Below, piece after piece: positions 1 to 6,272 of a DNA stretch of 15,395 nucleotides; position 1 is the first letter of the stretch; every line of letters starts with the position of its first letter. This stretch comes from DATGEP01 sp035310125 (GTDB lineage Bacteria; Chloroflexota; Ktedonobacteria; Ktedonobacterales; JADMIN01). The notes beneath the pieces were generated by a model. The model saw only the letters and a list, made by a program, of their open reading frames with translations. It made no database searches and was not told the DNA's origin. The position numbers and the translations under genes were made by a program. The stretch is from the NCBI GenBank assembly GCA_035310125.1, contig DATGEP010000115.1:1-15395 (forward strand). Reading direction: 5' to 3'.

Positions 1-314
1 CATAATCCTCCAGGCCCTGCATAGCCCGATATACTCCGGGCGCGGCCTTCGAATAGCGAATGCGCGATGTCACACTATGCCTCCATATCCCATTCGTAAT
101 ACACCTGTTTATACTGGCATCCATACCCAACACTATAGGGCCAGGACCGCCCCGGCGCACAGGGCCATTGTGATACCCGCGTGCCATGCCATGTCCCTGG
201 CCCCGGTCATGTGCCTTGCGGTCGCCTACGCCGGAAGTGGAAGAGGTATGCGATACATGCGAAACATGCGATACTCAGCACGAGGACGGCGCGGAAACAG
301 GAGGAGCATGCGTA
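1..314. other. Non-coding left flank upstream of the manganese exporter
   Basis: I see no convincing gene here; the open frames are unstructured arginine- and proline-rich translations typical of GC-rich non-coding DNA. At the extreme left, positions 1-3 read ATG on the minus strand, preceded by GGAGG (minus strand, 7-11) at a short 3-nt spacing. A minus-strand gene could therefore start here and leave the window, but only its first codon would be visible. No yybP-ykoY riboswitch-like consensus, which often precedes mntP genes, was recognised. The only clear structure is the set of tandem 9-bp repeats at 248-274. Confidence 0.5.
248..274 (+). repeat. Three tandem 9-bp repeats upstream of the mntP-like gene
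   Basis: ATGCGATAC (248-256), ATGCGAAAC (257-265) and ATGCGATAC (266-274) lie head to tail with one mismatch in the middle copy. They end 40 bp before the chosen start of the exporter and 24 bp before its ribosome-binding site. Direct repeats in this position could be binding sites for a regulator that touches successive helical faces, or part of the mRNA leader. No known manganese-regulator operator was recognised, so the function is inferred from position only. Confidence 0.55.
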
Positions 315-926
315 ATGACCGGTCAGATACTCGCGCGTCTCATCCTGTTTGCCCTACCGCTGGGTCTCGATACCTTTGCCCTATCAACCGTTCTGGGTAT
401 GACGCCGATGCCGCTGCGCCGCCGCGTGCGCCTCGCGCTGATATTCGCTGCCACCGAGGGACTGATGCCCGCCGCCGGATTGCTCATGGGCCTGCCGCTC
501 GGTCACGCAATCGGCGAGTGGAGCAACGAGCTGGCGGGCGCGTTGATCTTCGGAGTCGGTCTATGGATGCTGCTCAAGGAGCGGCATGAAGACGACAAGG
601 ATGGTGATCGGGATGCGAACGATGGCGAGGCAGCGCAGATCGTGCGCATCGCCATGAAGGGCGGCTGGGCCGTAGCCGGTCTAGCCCTGAGCATCAGCCT
701 GGACGAGCTCGCTGTAGGCTTTTCCTTCGGCGTGCTCGGATTCCCCCTGGCGCCCGCCCTCGCCGTCATCGCCATTCAGGCCCTGATCGTAAGCCTCGCG
801 GGACAATGGGTGGGCATGCACGCAAGCCGCACCATCGGGGAACGCGCCGAACATTTGGCCGGTCCGGTCCTCTGTCTCCTGGGTCTGTGGTTCATCGTCG
901 GGCACTTGTTGGGAGCGCCCGTCTAA
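315..926 (+). CDS. mntP: MntP-family putative manganese efflux pump
   Basis: A 203-residue, strongly hydrophobic protein with the paired half-repeat signatures of the MntP (DUF204) family: GLDTFALS near residues 17-24 in the first helix, and SLDELAVG near 128-135 in the fourth. Their aspartates (D19, D130) match the membrane aspartates known to matter for Mn(II) export in this family. About six helices are expected, three on each side of a charged loop (residues 88-112) rich in Asp, Glu and Lys that should be cytoplasmic. I chose the ATG at 315 because AGGAGGAG (299-306) lies 8 nt upstream; an in-frame ATG at 186 would add a 43-residue Cys-containing tail with no family resemblance. The stop lies 17 nt from the convergent phospholipase stop. 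Substrate is inferred from family; a Cd- or other metal-exporting relative cannot be excluded. Confidence 0.85.
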   Translation: MTGQILARLILFALPLGLDTFALSTVLGMTPMPLRRRVRLALIFAATEGLMPAAGLLMGLPLGHAIGEWSNELAGALIFGVGLWMLLKERHEDDKDGDRDANDGEAAQIVRIAMKGGWAVAGLALSISLDELAVGFSFGVLGFPLAPALAVIAIQALIVSLAGQWVGMHASRTIGERAEHLAGPVLCLLGLWFIVGHLLGAPV

Positions 927-943
927 CGGCAACAAGTGTCACA

Positions 944-2830
944 CTACACGTACTTCCCCACATGGCGAATATGCACACCCTCGCGCGTCTGCCGCAGCGG
1001 ATCGAGCAGACCGCGCTTAGCGTCCACCGTGAGCTCGCGGTCGTGTCCTTCATCGCGGGTGAGGTACGGGAGGAGCTGCCCTACCAGCCGTTCGCCTCCG
1101 CAGAGGCGATCCAGATTATCCTGGGCGCGGCGCCAGAGGATATCTAACCCAGCGAGAGGATCGCGCAACGCGAGCCAGTCAGCATTCGAGTCCAGCGCAT
1201 CTACCGGCTCCTCCAGCAGCGACAGCACCCCCTCGGTGCGTGGGCGCGGGAGGGGCGCGAGCAGAGGCAGCGCGGCGGGAGCGGGCCAGCCAGTGTGAGC
1301 GGTGCTGAACAGCCCTAGATGCTCGGCCCAGAGCGCGAGCCGCAGACTTCGCGCAAATTCGTCGTCCAGTACGGAGATATTCAGCTCAGCATCATGACTC
1401 ATGCCCCGGCTATTCAGGTTGGCCGATCCAACGGTAGCCCAGGTGTCGTCCACGATGCCCACCTTGGCGTGAACGTAGACCGGGCGGTAGCGCATCAGGT
1501 TATCGCGAGTGCGTGAATCGCTGGTCGCGAGCGTGAAGAAACGCAAGCGTCCATCGCGCGCAGCTCCTGGCGCATTGCGACGCAGCCACGCAATCGTATT
1601 GTCGGTGTACTCGCGCCCGGCGTTGGGATGGTCAGGCAGCACAAGGCCAATCACGATGCCGCGCTCAGCCGCGCCCGCCAGCTCATCCAGCAGTGTCTGC
1701 ATGAAATGACTTGGCCAGCCCAACCGCCAGATGTCCAATCCACTGAACGTTTCAAGCCAGAGATACTGGCTCTCAAGATAAATGAAGCGCCGCGCCTGCC
1801 GCAGCGCCAGAATGTAGGCTTGCGCGATACCGTGGATGCCTTGCGGCGCAAAGCGATACGTCAGCGCGGGAATCGTCCGCACCACCTGCATGCGCACGGC
1901 GGATCCCACCTCCGCGGCGCCACTACCCGGCACATGATCCCCGCCTTCCGTCGCATCGCGCAGCCCGCGATCCCCATCGCGCTCACCGGCCAAAAGCTCC
2001 TTGGCAAGTGTCTTGAGCGGCGGCGCGCTGCGCCGCAACCCATGCCGGTATGTCTCGTCCCAGCGCTGGCGAATGTTACGCTCTACATCCTGTGCCGGAT
2101 TGCCTGCCAGCACGGTATGCACATCATGCCAGGGATGTGGCGCCGGGCCAAGATCGGTGGCCCGCGTGGCGGAGGCGAAGGGATGTGTGGAGGTATCCCA
2201 GCGGTCGAAATCGCCGCCGTACTCCACGGTCAGGTCCACGCCGCCGACGAAGGCCGTGTAGCCATCAACCACGGCGCACTTCTGGTGCAACGCCTGCGCC
2301 ACATGAAACGGCGAGCGGCTGTTCTTGTCCAGGCGACAGTGGACACCACACGACTCCAGCAGTTTCTGCTGTTTGCGCGGATCGTTGACAATATGCACAC
2401 GACCGAATGGATCAAAGGGATCCCAGAGCAGTACCCGCACATCCACGCCGCGCTGCGCCGCGAAGCCAAGCACGTCCATCACACGCAAGCGCCCGGCGGA
2501 CCAGAGCGCCAGCGCATCCTCGTCCAATCCAGCGGCACGCAACCGCTCAATCAGGGCGTGCTGCTCCGGCGAGCCATCCCGACCCGCGCGCTGATCCTTG
2601 CCGCGCACCATGAGGAGCTGCGCATGTAACGACCAATCCGCCAGCCAGATAGTATGTTTGGCGGTCAGGAAGGCGACGCACATAGCCAGCATGGCGCTGC
2701 GCCCGTCTACGAGCGGCGCGAGCGCCTCCGCGACACGCACCGGCGCGTCGCCCACCGCCCACCACTCATTACCGGTCACTTCTCCGGCTAACATCCGCTC
2801 GATTCGCCTCACCGGTGTACGAAGCACCAT
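944..2830 (-). CDS. Phospholipase D / cardiolipin synthase-like protein with two HKD motifs
   Basis: A 628-residue member of the PLD superfamily. Two HxKx4D motifs are visible: H182/K184/D189 in 'HQKCAVVDG', followed by a GGVDL segment, and H454/K456/D461 in 'VHAKVGIVD', followed by 'VGSANLNSRG'. In this superfamily the two motifs form one active site that works through a phospho-histidine intermediate on phosphodiesters, usually phospholipids. The spacing resembles eukaryote-like bacterial PLDs rather than the shorter cardiolipin synthases. Residues after about 510 form a Pro/Leu-rich C-terminal tail with no domain I recognise. No signal peptide or obvious membrane helix is seen. The start is the ATG at 2830, which has AAAGGAGGAGG (minus strand, 2838-2848) 7 nt upstream; a GTG 36 nt further upstream has no ribosome-binding site. 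Substrate and exact reaction (hydrolysis or transphosphatidylation) are unknown. Confidence 0.88.
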   Translation of the reverse strand: MVLRTPVRRIERMLAGEVTGNEWWAVGDAPVRVAEALAPLVDGRSAMLAMCVAFLTAKHTIWLADWSLHAQLLMVRGKDQRAGRDGSPEQHALIERLRAAGLDEDALALWSAGRLRVMDVLGFAAQRGVDVRVLLWDPFDPFGRVHIVNDPRKQQKLLESCGVHCRLDKNSRSPFHVAQALHQKCAVVDGYTAFVGGVDLTVEYGGDFDRWDTSTHPFASATRATDLGPAPHPWHDVHTVLAGNPAQDVERNIRQRWDETYRHGLRRSAPPLKTLAKELLAGERDGDRGLRDATEGGDHVPGSGAAEVGSAVRMQVVRTIPALTYRFAPQGIHGIAQAYILALRQARRFIYLESQYLWLETFSGLDIWRLGWPSHFMQTLLDELAGAAERGIVIGLVLPDHPNAGREYTDNTIAWLRRNAPGAARDGRLRFFTLATSDSRTRDNLMRYRPVYVHAKVGIVDDTWATVGSANLNSRGMSHDAELNISVLDDEFARSLRLALWAEHLGLFSTAHTGWPAPAALPLLAPLPRPRTEGVLSLLEEPVDALDSNADWLALRDPLAGLDILWRRAQDNLDRLCGGERLVGQLLPYLTRDEGHDRELTVDAKRGLLDPLRQTREGVHIRHVGKYV

Positions 2831-2837
2831 AGCCTGT

Positions 2838-2848
2838 CCTCCTCCTTT
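2838..2848 (-). promoter_or_regulatory. Ribosome-binding site deciding the phospholipase start
   Basis: On the minus strand this reads AAAGGAGGAGG and ends 7 nt before the ATG at 2830. It is a near-perfect Shine-Dalgarno sequence. It argues against the upstream in-frame GTG at 2866, which would place this sequence inside the coding region. Confidence 0.75.
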
Positions 2849-2957
2849 GTGGAGCACAAATCCCACCAGAGAGACGACAAGCAGAAGATGTGCCAGGCTT
2901 GTATGGAGATTTTCGCCTGGATTCTCTCAAAAACTGGGGTCATGCCGCGCGCGGCGC

Positions 2958-2976
2958 GGCTTCATAGGGGCGTCCG
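2958..2976. repeat. Dispersed repeat, copy 1, at the ester-cyclase breakpoint
   Basis: The sequence GGCTTCATAGGGGCGTCCG matches the second copy at 9333-9352 (GGCTTCCGTAGGGGCGTCCG) in all but the base or two between GGCTTC and TAGGGG. Both copies are intergenic and follow GC-rich palindromic sequence; here that is GCCGCGCGCGGC, just upstream. In copy 2 the TAGGGGCGTCCG half is followed by its inverted partner, whereas here the partner is missing and ester-cyclase coding sequence begins. I infer a small dispersed palindromic repeat family. Confidence 0.55.
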
Positions 2977-3239
2977 CCTTCCCTGATGGGAAGACAGAAA
3001 CCACCTCGATAACCGCCAGCGAGCAGTGTGCCGTCATCGAGTTTACGGGCCGGGGTACACAAGCCGGACCGCTTCGTGGGCCGGCTGGAGACATTCCACC
3101 GACCGGACGGACGGCTGAGATCCGCTTCATCTCGGCAAACGACTTCCAGCAGGGCAAGATCGCTCGTTCGCGCCTGTACTCTAATTCGCTGGGGCTGATG
3201 GTGCAGCTCGGCGTCATTCCCGCTCCAGCTCGTGTGTAG
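2976..3239 (+). pseudogene. 5'-truncated remnant of a SnoaL-like ester cyclase
   Basis: Frame 2976-3239 encodes about 87 residues ending in a TAG. It begins AFPDGKTE and contains VIEFTGRGTQAG, LRGPAGDIPPTGR, EIRFIS, FQQGKIARSRLY and LGLMVQLGV. These match, in order, the C-terminal two-thirds of SnoaL-type polyketide cyclase/ester cyclase proteins (NTF2-like fold): the AFPD strand, the GTH(x)G turn, PPTGR, and the final G-K-I strand. The family normally has 130-150 residues, with a helical N-terminus (a 'VRRFFEEVWN'-like segment) before AFPD. That part is absent, and none of the three forward frames upstream restores it. No start codon or ribosome-binding site sits at the break. The break coincides with the dispersed repeat ending at 2976. 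I call it a pseudogene fragment; the sequence kept is well preserved, so the loss looks recent. Confidence 0.72.
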
Positions 3240-3253
3240 GCGTAGACGTAGAC
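3236..3253 (+). repeat. Three tandem 6-bp repeats at the end of the ester-cyclase remnant
   Basis: GTAGGC, GTAGAC and GTAGAC lie head to tail and span the stop codon of the ester-cyclase fragment. This is a minor tandem repeat with no obvious function; it sits just before the long stem-loop at 3258-3301. Confidence 0.4.
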
Positions 3254-3257
3254 AAAG

Positions 3258-3301
3258 CGGCGAGACGCCGGCACGTATCGTGTACCACTGGCGTCTCGCC
3301 G
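3258..3301. terminator. 12-bp stem-loop, possible bidirectional terminator or repeat
   Basis: CGGCGAGACGCC (3258-3269) is the exact reverse complement of GGCGTCTCGCCG (3290-3301). The 20-nt loop contains a smaller hairpin, CACG-TAT-CGTG (3272-3282). The element lies after the plus-strand ester-cyclase remnant and about 75 nt past the stop of the minus-strand VOC gene. Read on the minus strand the stem is followed by CTTTGTCT, which is only weakly U-rich. It may terminate VOC transcripts, or belong to the same family of structured intergenic repeats seen at 9280-9361. Confidence 0.45.
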
Positions 3302-3328
3302 GCTCGTTCTCTTCACCCCCGGCCCCCC

Positions 3329-3346
3329 TTCTCCCCGTGGGGAGAA
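3329..3346. repeat. Palindrome TTCTCCCC-GT-GGGGAGAA
   Basis: An 18-bp sequence with 8-bp perfect arms and a 2-nt centre, in a C-rich stretch just downstream of the VOC stop on the minus strand. Sequences of this style recur between genes in many GC-rich genomes. Without a genome-wide search I cannot tell whether it is a repeat-family member or part of a transcription terminator. Confidence 0.4.
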
Positions 3347-3375
3347 AGGACAGGGCGGAGTTCCCGTTATGCGGG

Positions 3376-3726
3376 CTACCGCAATTGCAACATATACAGC
3401 GTGTTGCCTTCCGGATCCTTGATCGAGAACGCGCGCCCGAACGGCTCATCCTTCGGCGCACTCGCTATCTCGACACCACGGCGTACGAGCTCGGCGTGTA
3501 CCGCGTCGGCATCGTCTACATACCACCACAGCTCCGGGTCCGCCTTTGGCTGCGCGTTGGCATCCGCTTGCAACGCGAAAGTCGCGCCCTGCTCGCCGGG
3601 CCGGTTGAACTGCACGAACTCTGGTGACCCGCCCTCTGAGTTCAACCCCAGCTTCTCGGTGTAATACGCCCGCATCTGGGCCATGTCGCGTACATGGAGG
3701 ATCGCGAAATTCAGACCTGTTAACAT
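3376..3726 (-). CDS. VOC-superfamily (glyoxalase/bleomycin-resistance fold) protein
   Basis: A 116-residue single VOC domain. The start LNFAILHVRDMAQMRAYYTE fits the first beta-alpha unit (residues 5-24), with the usual 'FY...LG' pattern seen as YYTEKLG. Residues 66-70 'LWWYVDD' and 96-111 'FGRAFSIKDPEGNTLYM' match the second module ('DPDGN' turn). The position that often carries the last metal-binding Glu in glyoxalase I-type members is occupied by Tyr (Y111 after GNTL), so classical metal-dependent glyoxalase chemistry is doubtful. The ATG at 3726 gives the normal family length; the ribosome-binding site (GGAAAGGGAAG) is weak. An in-frame ATG at 3840 would add 38 unrelated residues. It lies 227 nt downstream of the kinase-like receptor and faces the same way, but the gap argues against tight coupling. 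Substrate unknown. Confidence 0.8.
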   Translation of the reverse strand: MLTGLNFAILHVRDMAQMRAYYTEKLGLNSEGGSPEFVQFNRPGEQGATFALQADANAQPKADPELWWYVDDADAVHAELVRRGVEIASAPKDEPFGRAFSIKDPEGNTLYMLQLR

Positions 3727-3899
3727 GGGGTTCTTCCCTTTCCACACGTTCGACGCATTCGGCAACGGGTGAAAGTCGCCAGACTTCAGCCCATCGGCGC
3801 GTGTTCCGGCACTTCGATGCCGGGACCCGTATCCTCTCACCTGCCTGTAACCAGTATGGAATAGGGGTGTGACAATGCTATGGCAACAGCCCCACGAGA

Positions 3900-3916
3900 T
3901 TCTGGTGATGCCAGAA
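3900..3916. other. Small stem-loop between the receptor and VOC genes
   Basis: TTCTGG (3900-3905) and CCAGAA (3911-3916) pair around a 5-nt loop, 37 nt past the stop of the kinase-like receptor on the minus strand. No U-run follows, so it is a weak terminator candidate only. The rest of 3727-3953 holds another small hairpin (CCGGCA 3806-3811 with TGCCGG 3818-3823) and no gene. Confidence 0.3.
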
Positions 3917-3953
3917 AATTGCCTCGCCTGCGTCGTTGCGGCACGGCTGGCGA

Positions 3954-6080
3954 CTACCTGCTCGGCGCAAGTGCCAGCGTCGCCATGAACTGCCCATGCT
4001 CGTAAGCCGTCTGTGCGCCGGCCTCGCCCGGCGCCGGATCAATCGTCTGATCAGGGTTCGTGTTCCGCCCGTGATACGCATAATCGCAGGCGAGCACCAA
4101 ACCGGAGAGCGCACCGGCATCCGCGGGAGTCGCGAGCAGTTGGAGCGCCAGCTGATCCGCCTGCGTCACCCAGCCTTTGATGTTCGACATCGCCGTTTCC
4201 ACATGCCCCGCATGCAGCCGAATGCCGTCGGTGGCATCCGGCTGGGTAGCGGCCAGCGAGGCGTGATCTGTCGCGCCGTCCAGGTAGCCGCTGGTCGCGT
4301 CGCCCGCCGCCGTTCCCAGCAAGCCGAAGCCATCCCCGACGAGCGTAACGTTCAGCGCCGCGCACACGTCGTCCAGTGGGCGATAATGCGCTCCCCGCGT
4401 GCCTTCGATGATGTCGAGCATACTTTGAGCGATACATCGGACGGTGGCCGTCTTTCCCGCGGCTGCGGCATTTTGCAGCGCGGTGGCTTGCGCGTCCAGC
4501 TCCTGTGTCTGTCCCAGCATTCCCACCAGCAGACCAATCTCGCCCGGTGTCGTCGGAAAACTGACGAGCAAATGTCGAATATGGACGAATGCTCGCGGCG
4601 GAAACACCCCCACCAGAATGACATGGCCAACCGGCGCCGTCACGTCGCCCTGCTCCACGGTGACCTCGATCTTGTCACCAAGACCGAGCAAGTTCGCTTG
4701 CGGCAGGCCGCTCTCCCCCGCGTGCGGATAGTCCAGCGCATACGATTGGCCCGTCTGGTCGGTTGCGGATAGCGCGCCCAGGGCAGTGGCCTGCTCGCTC
4801 TGCTGATTGATGAGCCAGGCCTCGTAATGGGAGCCACTGGCGACCGTGGATAGCCCGTGCAAAACGATGTGCAGAGCGTCGGTGTGCCCTGGCGAGCTCT
4901 GCGAGCCATCTATGAAGGCCACCGTCCCTGTTGCGCCAGCCGTCCCACTGTTTCGGAGCACCGAGCCGCCATAGACGACGAATAGACCACTTCCCAGAAG
5001 CACAAGAACCGTCACGACCGTGACGATCAGGCGCTCCCTGCCGAGCGGGCGCCCCCCTCGCCGGCGTGAGAACGGACGGGCGCGAGCTGGCGGGCTGCCA
5101 TCGCGCGCCTCGCCAGCCGGCAGTGCGCCTCCTTTCGCGTGAGGGGGCGCCAACCCATCCATCGGCGCGATAGGCTGCGCGCTAGCTGGAGCGCCACCTG
5201 CCAGCGGCAACCGCACCATACTATTCGGGGTAACCACGTCGTGATACGCATTGGCGAAAGCGCTGGCTTGGGGGAACCGGTGTACCGGGTCTTTGGCGAG
5301 CGCGCCCGCCAGAACACCCTCCAGACCGGAAGGGAGATCGTCACGCCAGTTCGCCATTGGTCTCGGTTGGTCATTGAGGTGACGCTCCATGATCTCGCCG
5401 GGTGTATCACCAGTATAAATCGGCTGACCAGTGAGAAGTCGGTAAGTCACCCCGCCTAACGCGTACACATCAGTGTACGCGTCTATATGCTCCCCACGGA
5501 TCTGTTCGGGCGCGCAGGCTTCGAGGCTGCCATAAAACGGATGGCGCCGGTCGCTCGGACCAAGCAATTCCACCAACCGCCGGACACCGAAATCCGCCAC
5601 GAGGATATGGCCATCCAATTGGAGAAACACACAGTCGAGGGACAGATTACGATGGAGTGTCGCCTGTTGGTAGCCAGACTCCAGCGCGGTGGCAATCTGG
5701 TCAAGGTAGCGCCCGACCGTTAGCACGTCCAGGGGACCACTCTGTGCCAGGCGTACACTCAGCGGTCGCATGATAACCTGAGGCCAGACCAGATAGGGCG
5801 CCCCTCGCTCCATGCCGAAATCCACCAGCGGCAAAATAGCGGGATGCTGGAGGGCCATCACGTGCGTAGCATGGCGCTCGATCTGCATGATATACGTACG
5901 CTGAAGCTCAGGCGTACGTGCTTCCGGCACATTCAGAATACGGACGAGACATGCGCCTTGAGTCTCCCCGTGTCGCGCCGCGAACAGCGGACCCAGTGGG
6001 CCGTGCGCCAGAAGTTGCTCGATGTAATACGGCCCTGCCGTAGCGCCGATCCAACGTTCATCCGTCCTGTAGTCGCTCAT
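3954..6080 (-). CDS. Kinase-like transmembrane receptor: predicted pseudokinase, RskA-like domain and C-terminal helical domain
   Basis: A 708-residue protein with three parts. Residues about 17-285 have a bacterial Ser/Thr kinase fold: a helix-C region with E68, DFG at 163-165, APE at 190-192, then 'DVYALGGVTYRLLTGQP'. Key residues are altered: the glycine loop is only AHGPLG (25-30), the strand-3 Lys position reads LVRIL (R47), and the catalytic loop is HRN (143-145) instead of HRD. Residues 290-350 are a Pro/Ala/Arg-rich juxtamembrane segment; 351-370 form one membrane helix. Residues 384-493 resemble the anti-sigma-K factor RskA C-terminal domain (GTVAFIDG, HYEAWLI, GDKIEVTVEQ, APVGHVILVG). 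Residues 494-708 form a helical region with HxxH at 500-503 and 623-626 and an EF-hand-like loop near 672-685; I do not recognise it. The ATG at 6080 is chosen because nearby upstream ATGs are out of frame. A near-consensus promoter lies upstream. Role inferred: transmembrane sensing with a catalytically impaired kinase domain. Confidence 0.85.
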   Translation of the reverse strand: MSDYRTDERWIGATAGPYYIEQLLAHGPLGPLFAARHGETQGACLVRILNVPEARTPELQRTYIMQIERHATHVMALQHPAILPLVDFGMERGAPYLVWPQVIMRPLSVRLAQSGPLDVLTVGRYLDQIATALESGYQQATLHRNLSLDCVFLQLDGHILVADFGVRRLVELLGPSDRRHPFYGSLEACAPEQIRGEHIDAYTDVYALGGVTYRLLTGQPIYTGDTPGEIMERHLNDQPRPMANWRDDLPSGLEGVLAGALAKDPVHRFPQASAFANAYHDVVTPNSMVRLPLAGGAPASAQPIAPMDGLAPPHAKGGALPAGEARDGSPPARARPFSRRRGGRPLGRERLIVTVVTVLVLLGSGLFVVYGGSVLRNSGTAGATGTVAFIDGSQSSPGHTDALHIVLHGLSTVASGSHYEAWLINQQSEQATALGALSATDQTGQSYALDYPHAGESGLPQANLLGLGDKIEVTVEQGDVTAPVGHVILVGVFPPRAFVHIRHLLVSFPTTPGEIGLLVGMLGQTQELDAQATALQNAAAAGKTATVRCIAQSMLDIIEGTRGAHYRPLDDVCAALNVTLVGDGFGLLGTAAGDATSGYLDGATDHASLAATQPDATDGIRLHAGHVETAMSNIKGWVTQADQLALQLLATPADAGALSGLVLACDYAYHGRNTNPDQTIDPAPGEAGAQTAYEHGQFMATLALAPSR

Positions 6081-6138
6081 CTGTTCCCACCCCCATACTC
6101 ATCCTCCACCCTCTCTTCTACCGGGACCAGCGCAGCCA

Positions 6139-6167
6139 ATTGTAGCGACCAGGCCCCAGGCTGTCAA
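6139..6167 (-). promoter_or_regulatory. Near-consensus sigma-70 promoter of the receptor gene
   Basis: On the minus strand TTGACA (6162-6167) is followed after exactly 17 nt by TACAAT (6139-6144): a perfect -35 and a five-of-six -10. Transcription would start near 6131-6132, leaving about 51 nt of leader before the ATG at 6080. It is the best promoter I found in the window. An inverted repeat directly abuts the -35 box. Confidence 0.75.
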
Positions 6168-6183
6168 GCGGAATCCATTCCGC
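6168..6183. promoter_or_regulatory. Inverted repeat abutting the -35 box: candidate operator
   Basis: GCGGAAT (6168-6174) and ATTCCGC (6177-6183) are perfect 7-bp inverted arms around a 2-bp centre. The first base of the left arm is adjacent to the -35 hexamer of the receptor promoter. A dyad in this position is typical for a dimeric regulator that contacts RNA polymerase or blocks -35 recognition. The regulator is unknown; the WYL protein encoded next door is one candidate. No second copy was noticed in the other intergenic regions of the window. Confidence 0.45.
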
Positions 6184-6272
6184 ATGTGGCCATGCTCGCG
6201 CCGGAAGGCCGTACACATCACCTGCTGGGCGCGCCAAAATCAGTACGTGACCATGTTACGAAGGGGTACTTT

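Noticed and set aside
77..589. Plus-strand open frame (170 codons) overlapping the start of the mntP-like gene
   Set aside because: Arg/Pro-rich translation without family features, out of frame with the exporter and lacking a ribosome-binding site.
68..946. 10-bp direct repeat TGTCACACTA at 68-77 and 937-946 flanking the mntP-like gene
   Set aside because: Could hint at an inserted cassette, but a 10-mer match is too short, there are no inverted ends, and the second copy lies in the phospholipase 3' end.
936..946. AGTGT-C-ACACT as a terminator between the convergent mntP-like and phospholipase genes
   Set aside because: The loop is a single base, the stem is short and no U-run follows on either strand.
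1628..2629. Long open frame (333 codons) on the plus strand inside the phospholipase gene
   Set aside because: It is antisense to a gene with clear HKD motifs, has no ribosome-binding site or family motif, and is the usual mirror frame in GC-rich DNA.
3954..6080. Calling the receptor an active Ser/Thr protein kinase
   Set aside because: Both the beta-3 Lys and the catalytic Asp are replaced (R47, HRN), so an active-kinase label would be misleading despite the intact DFG and APE.
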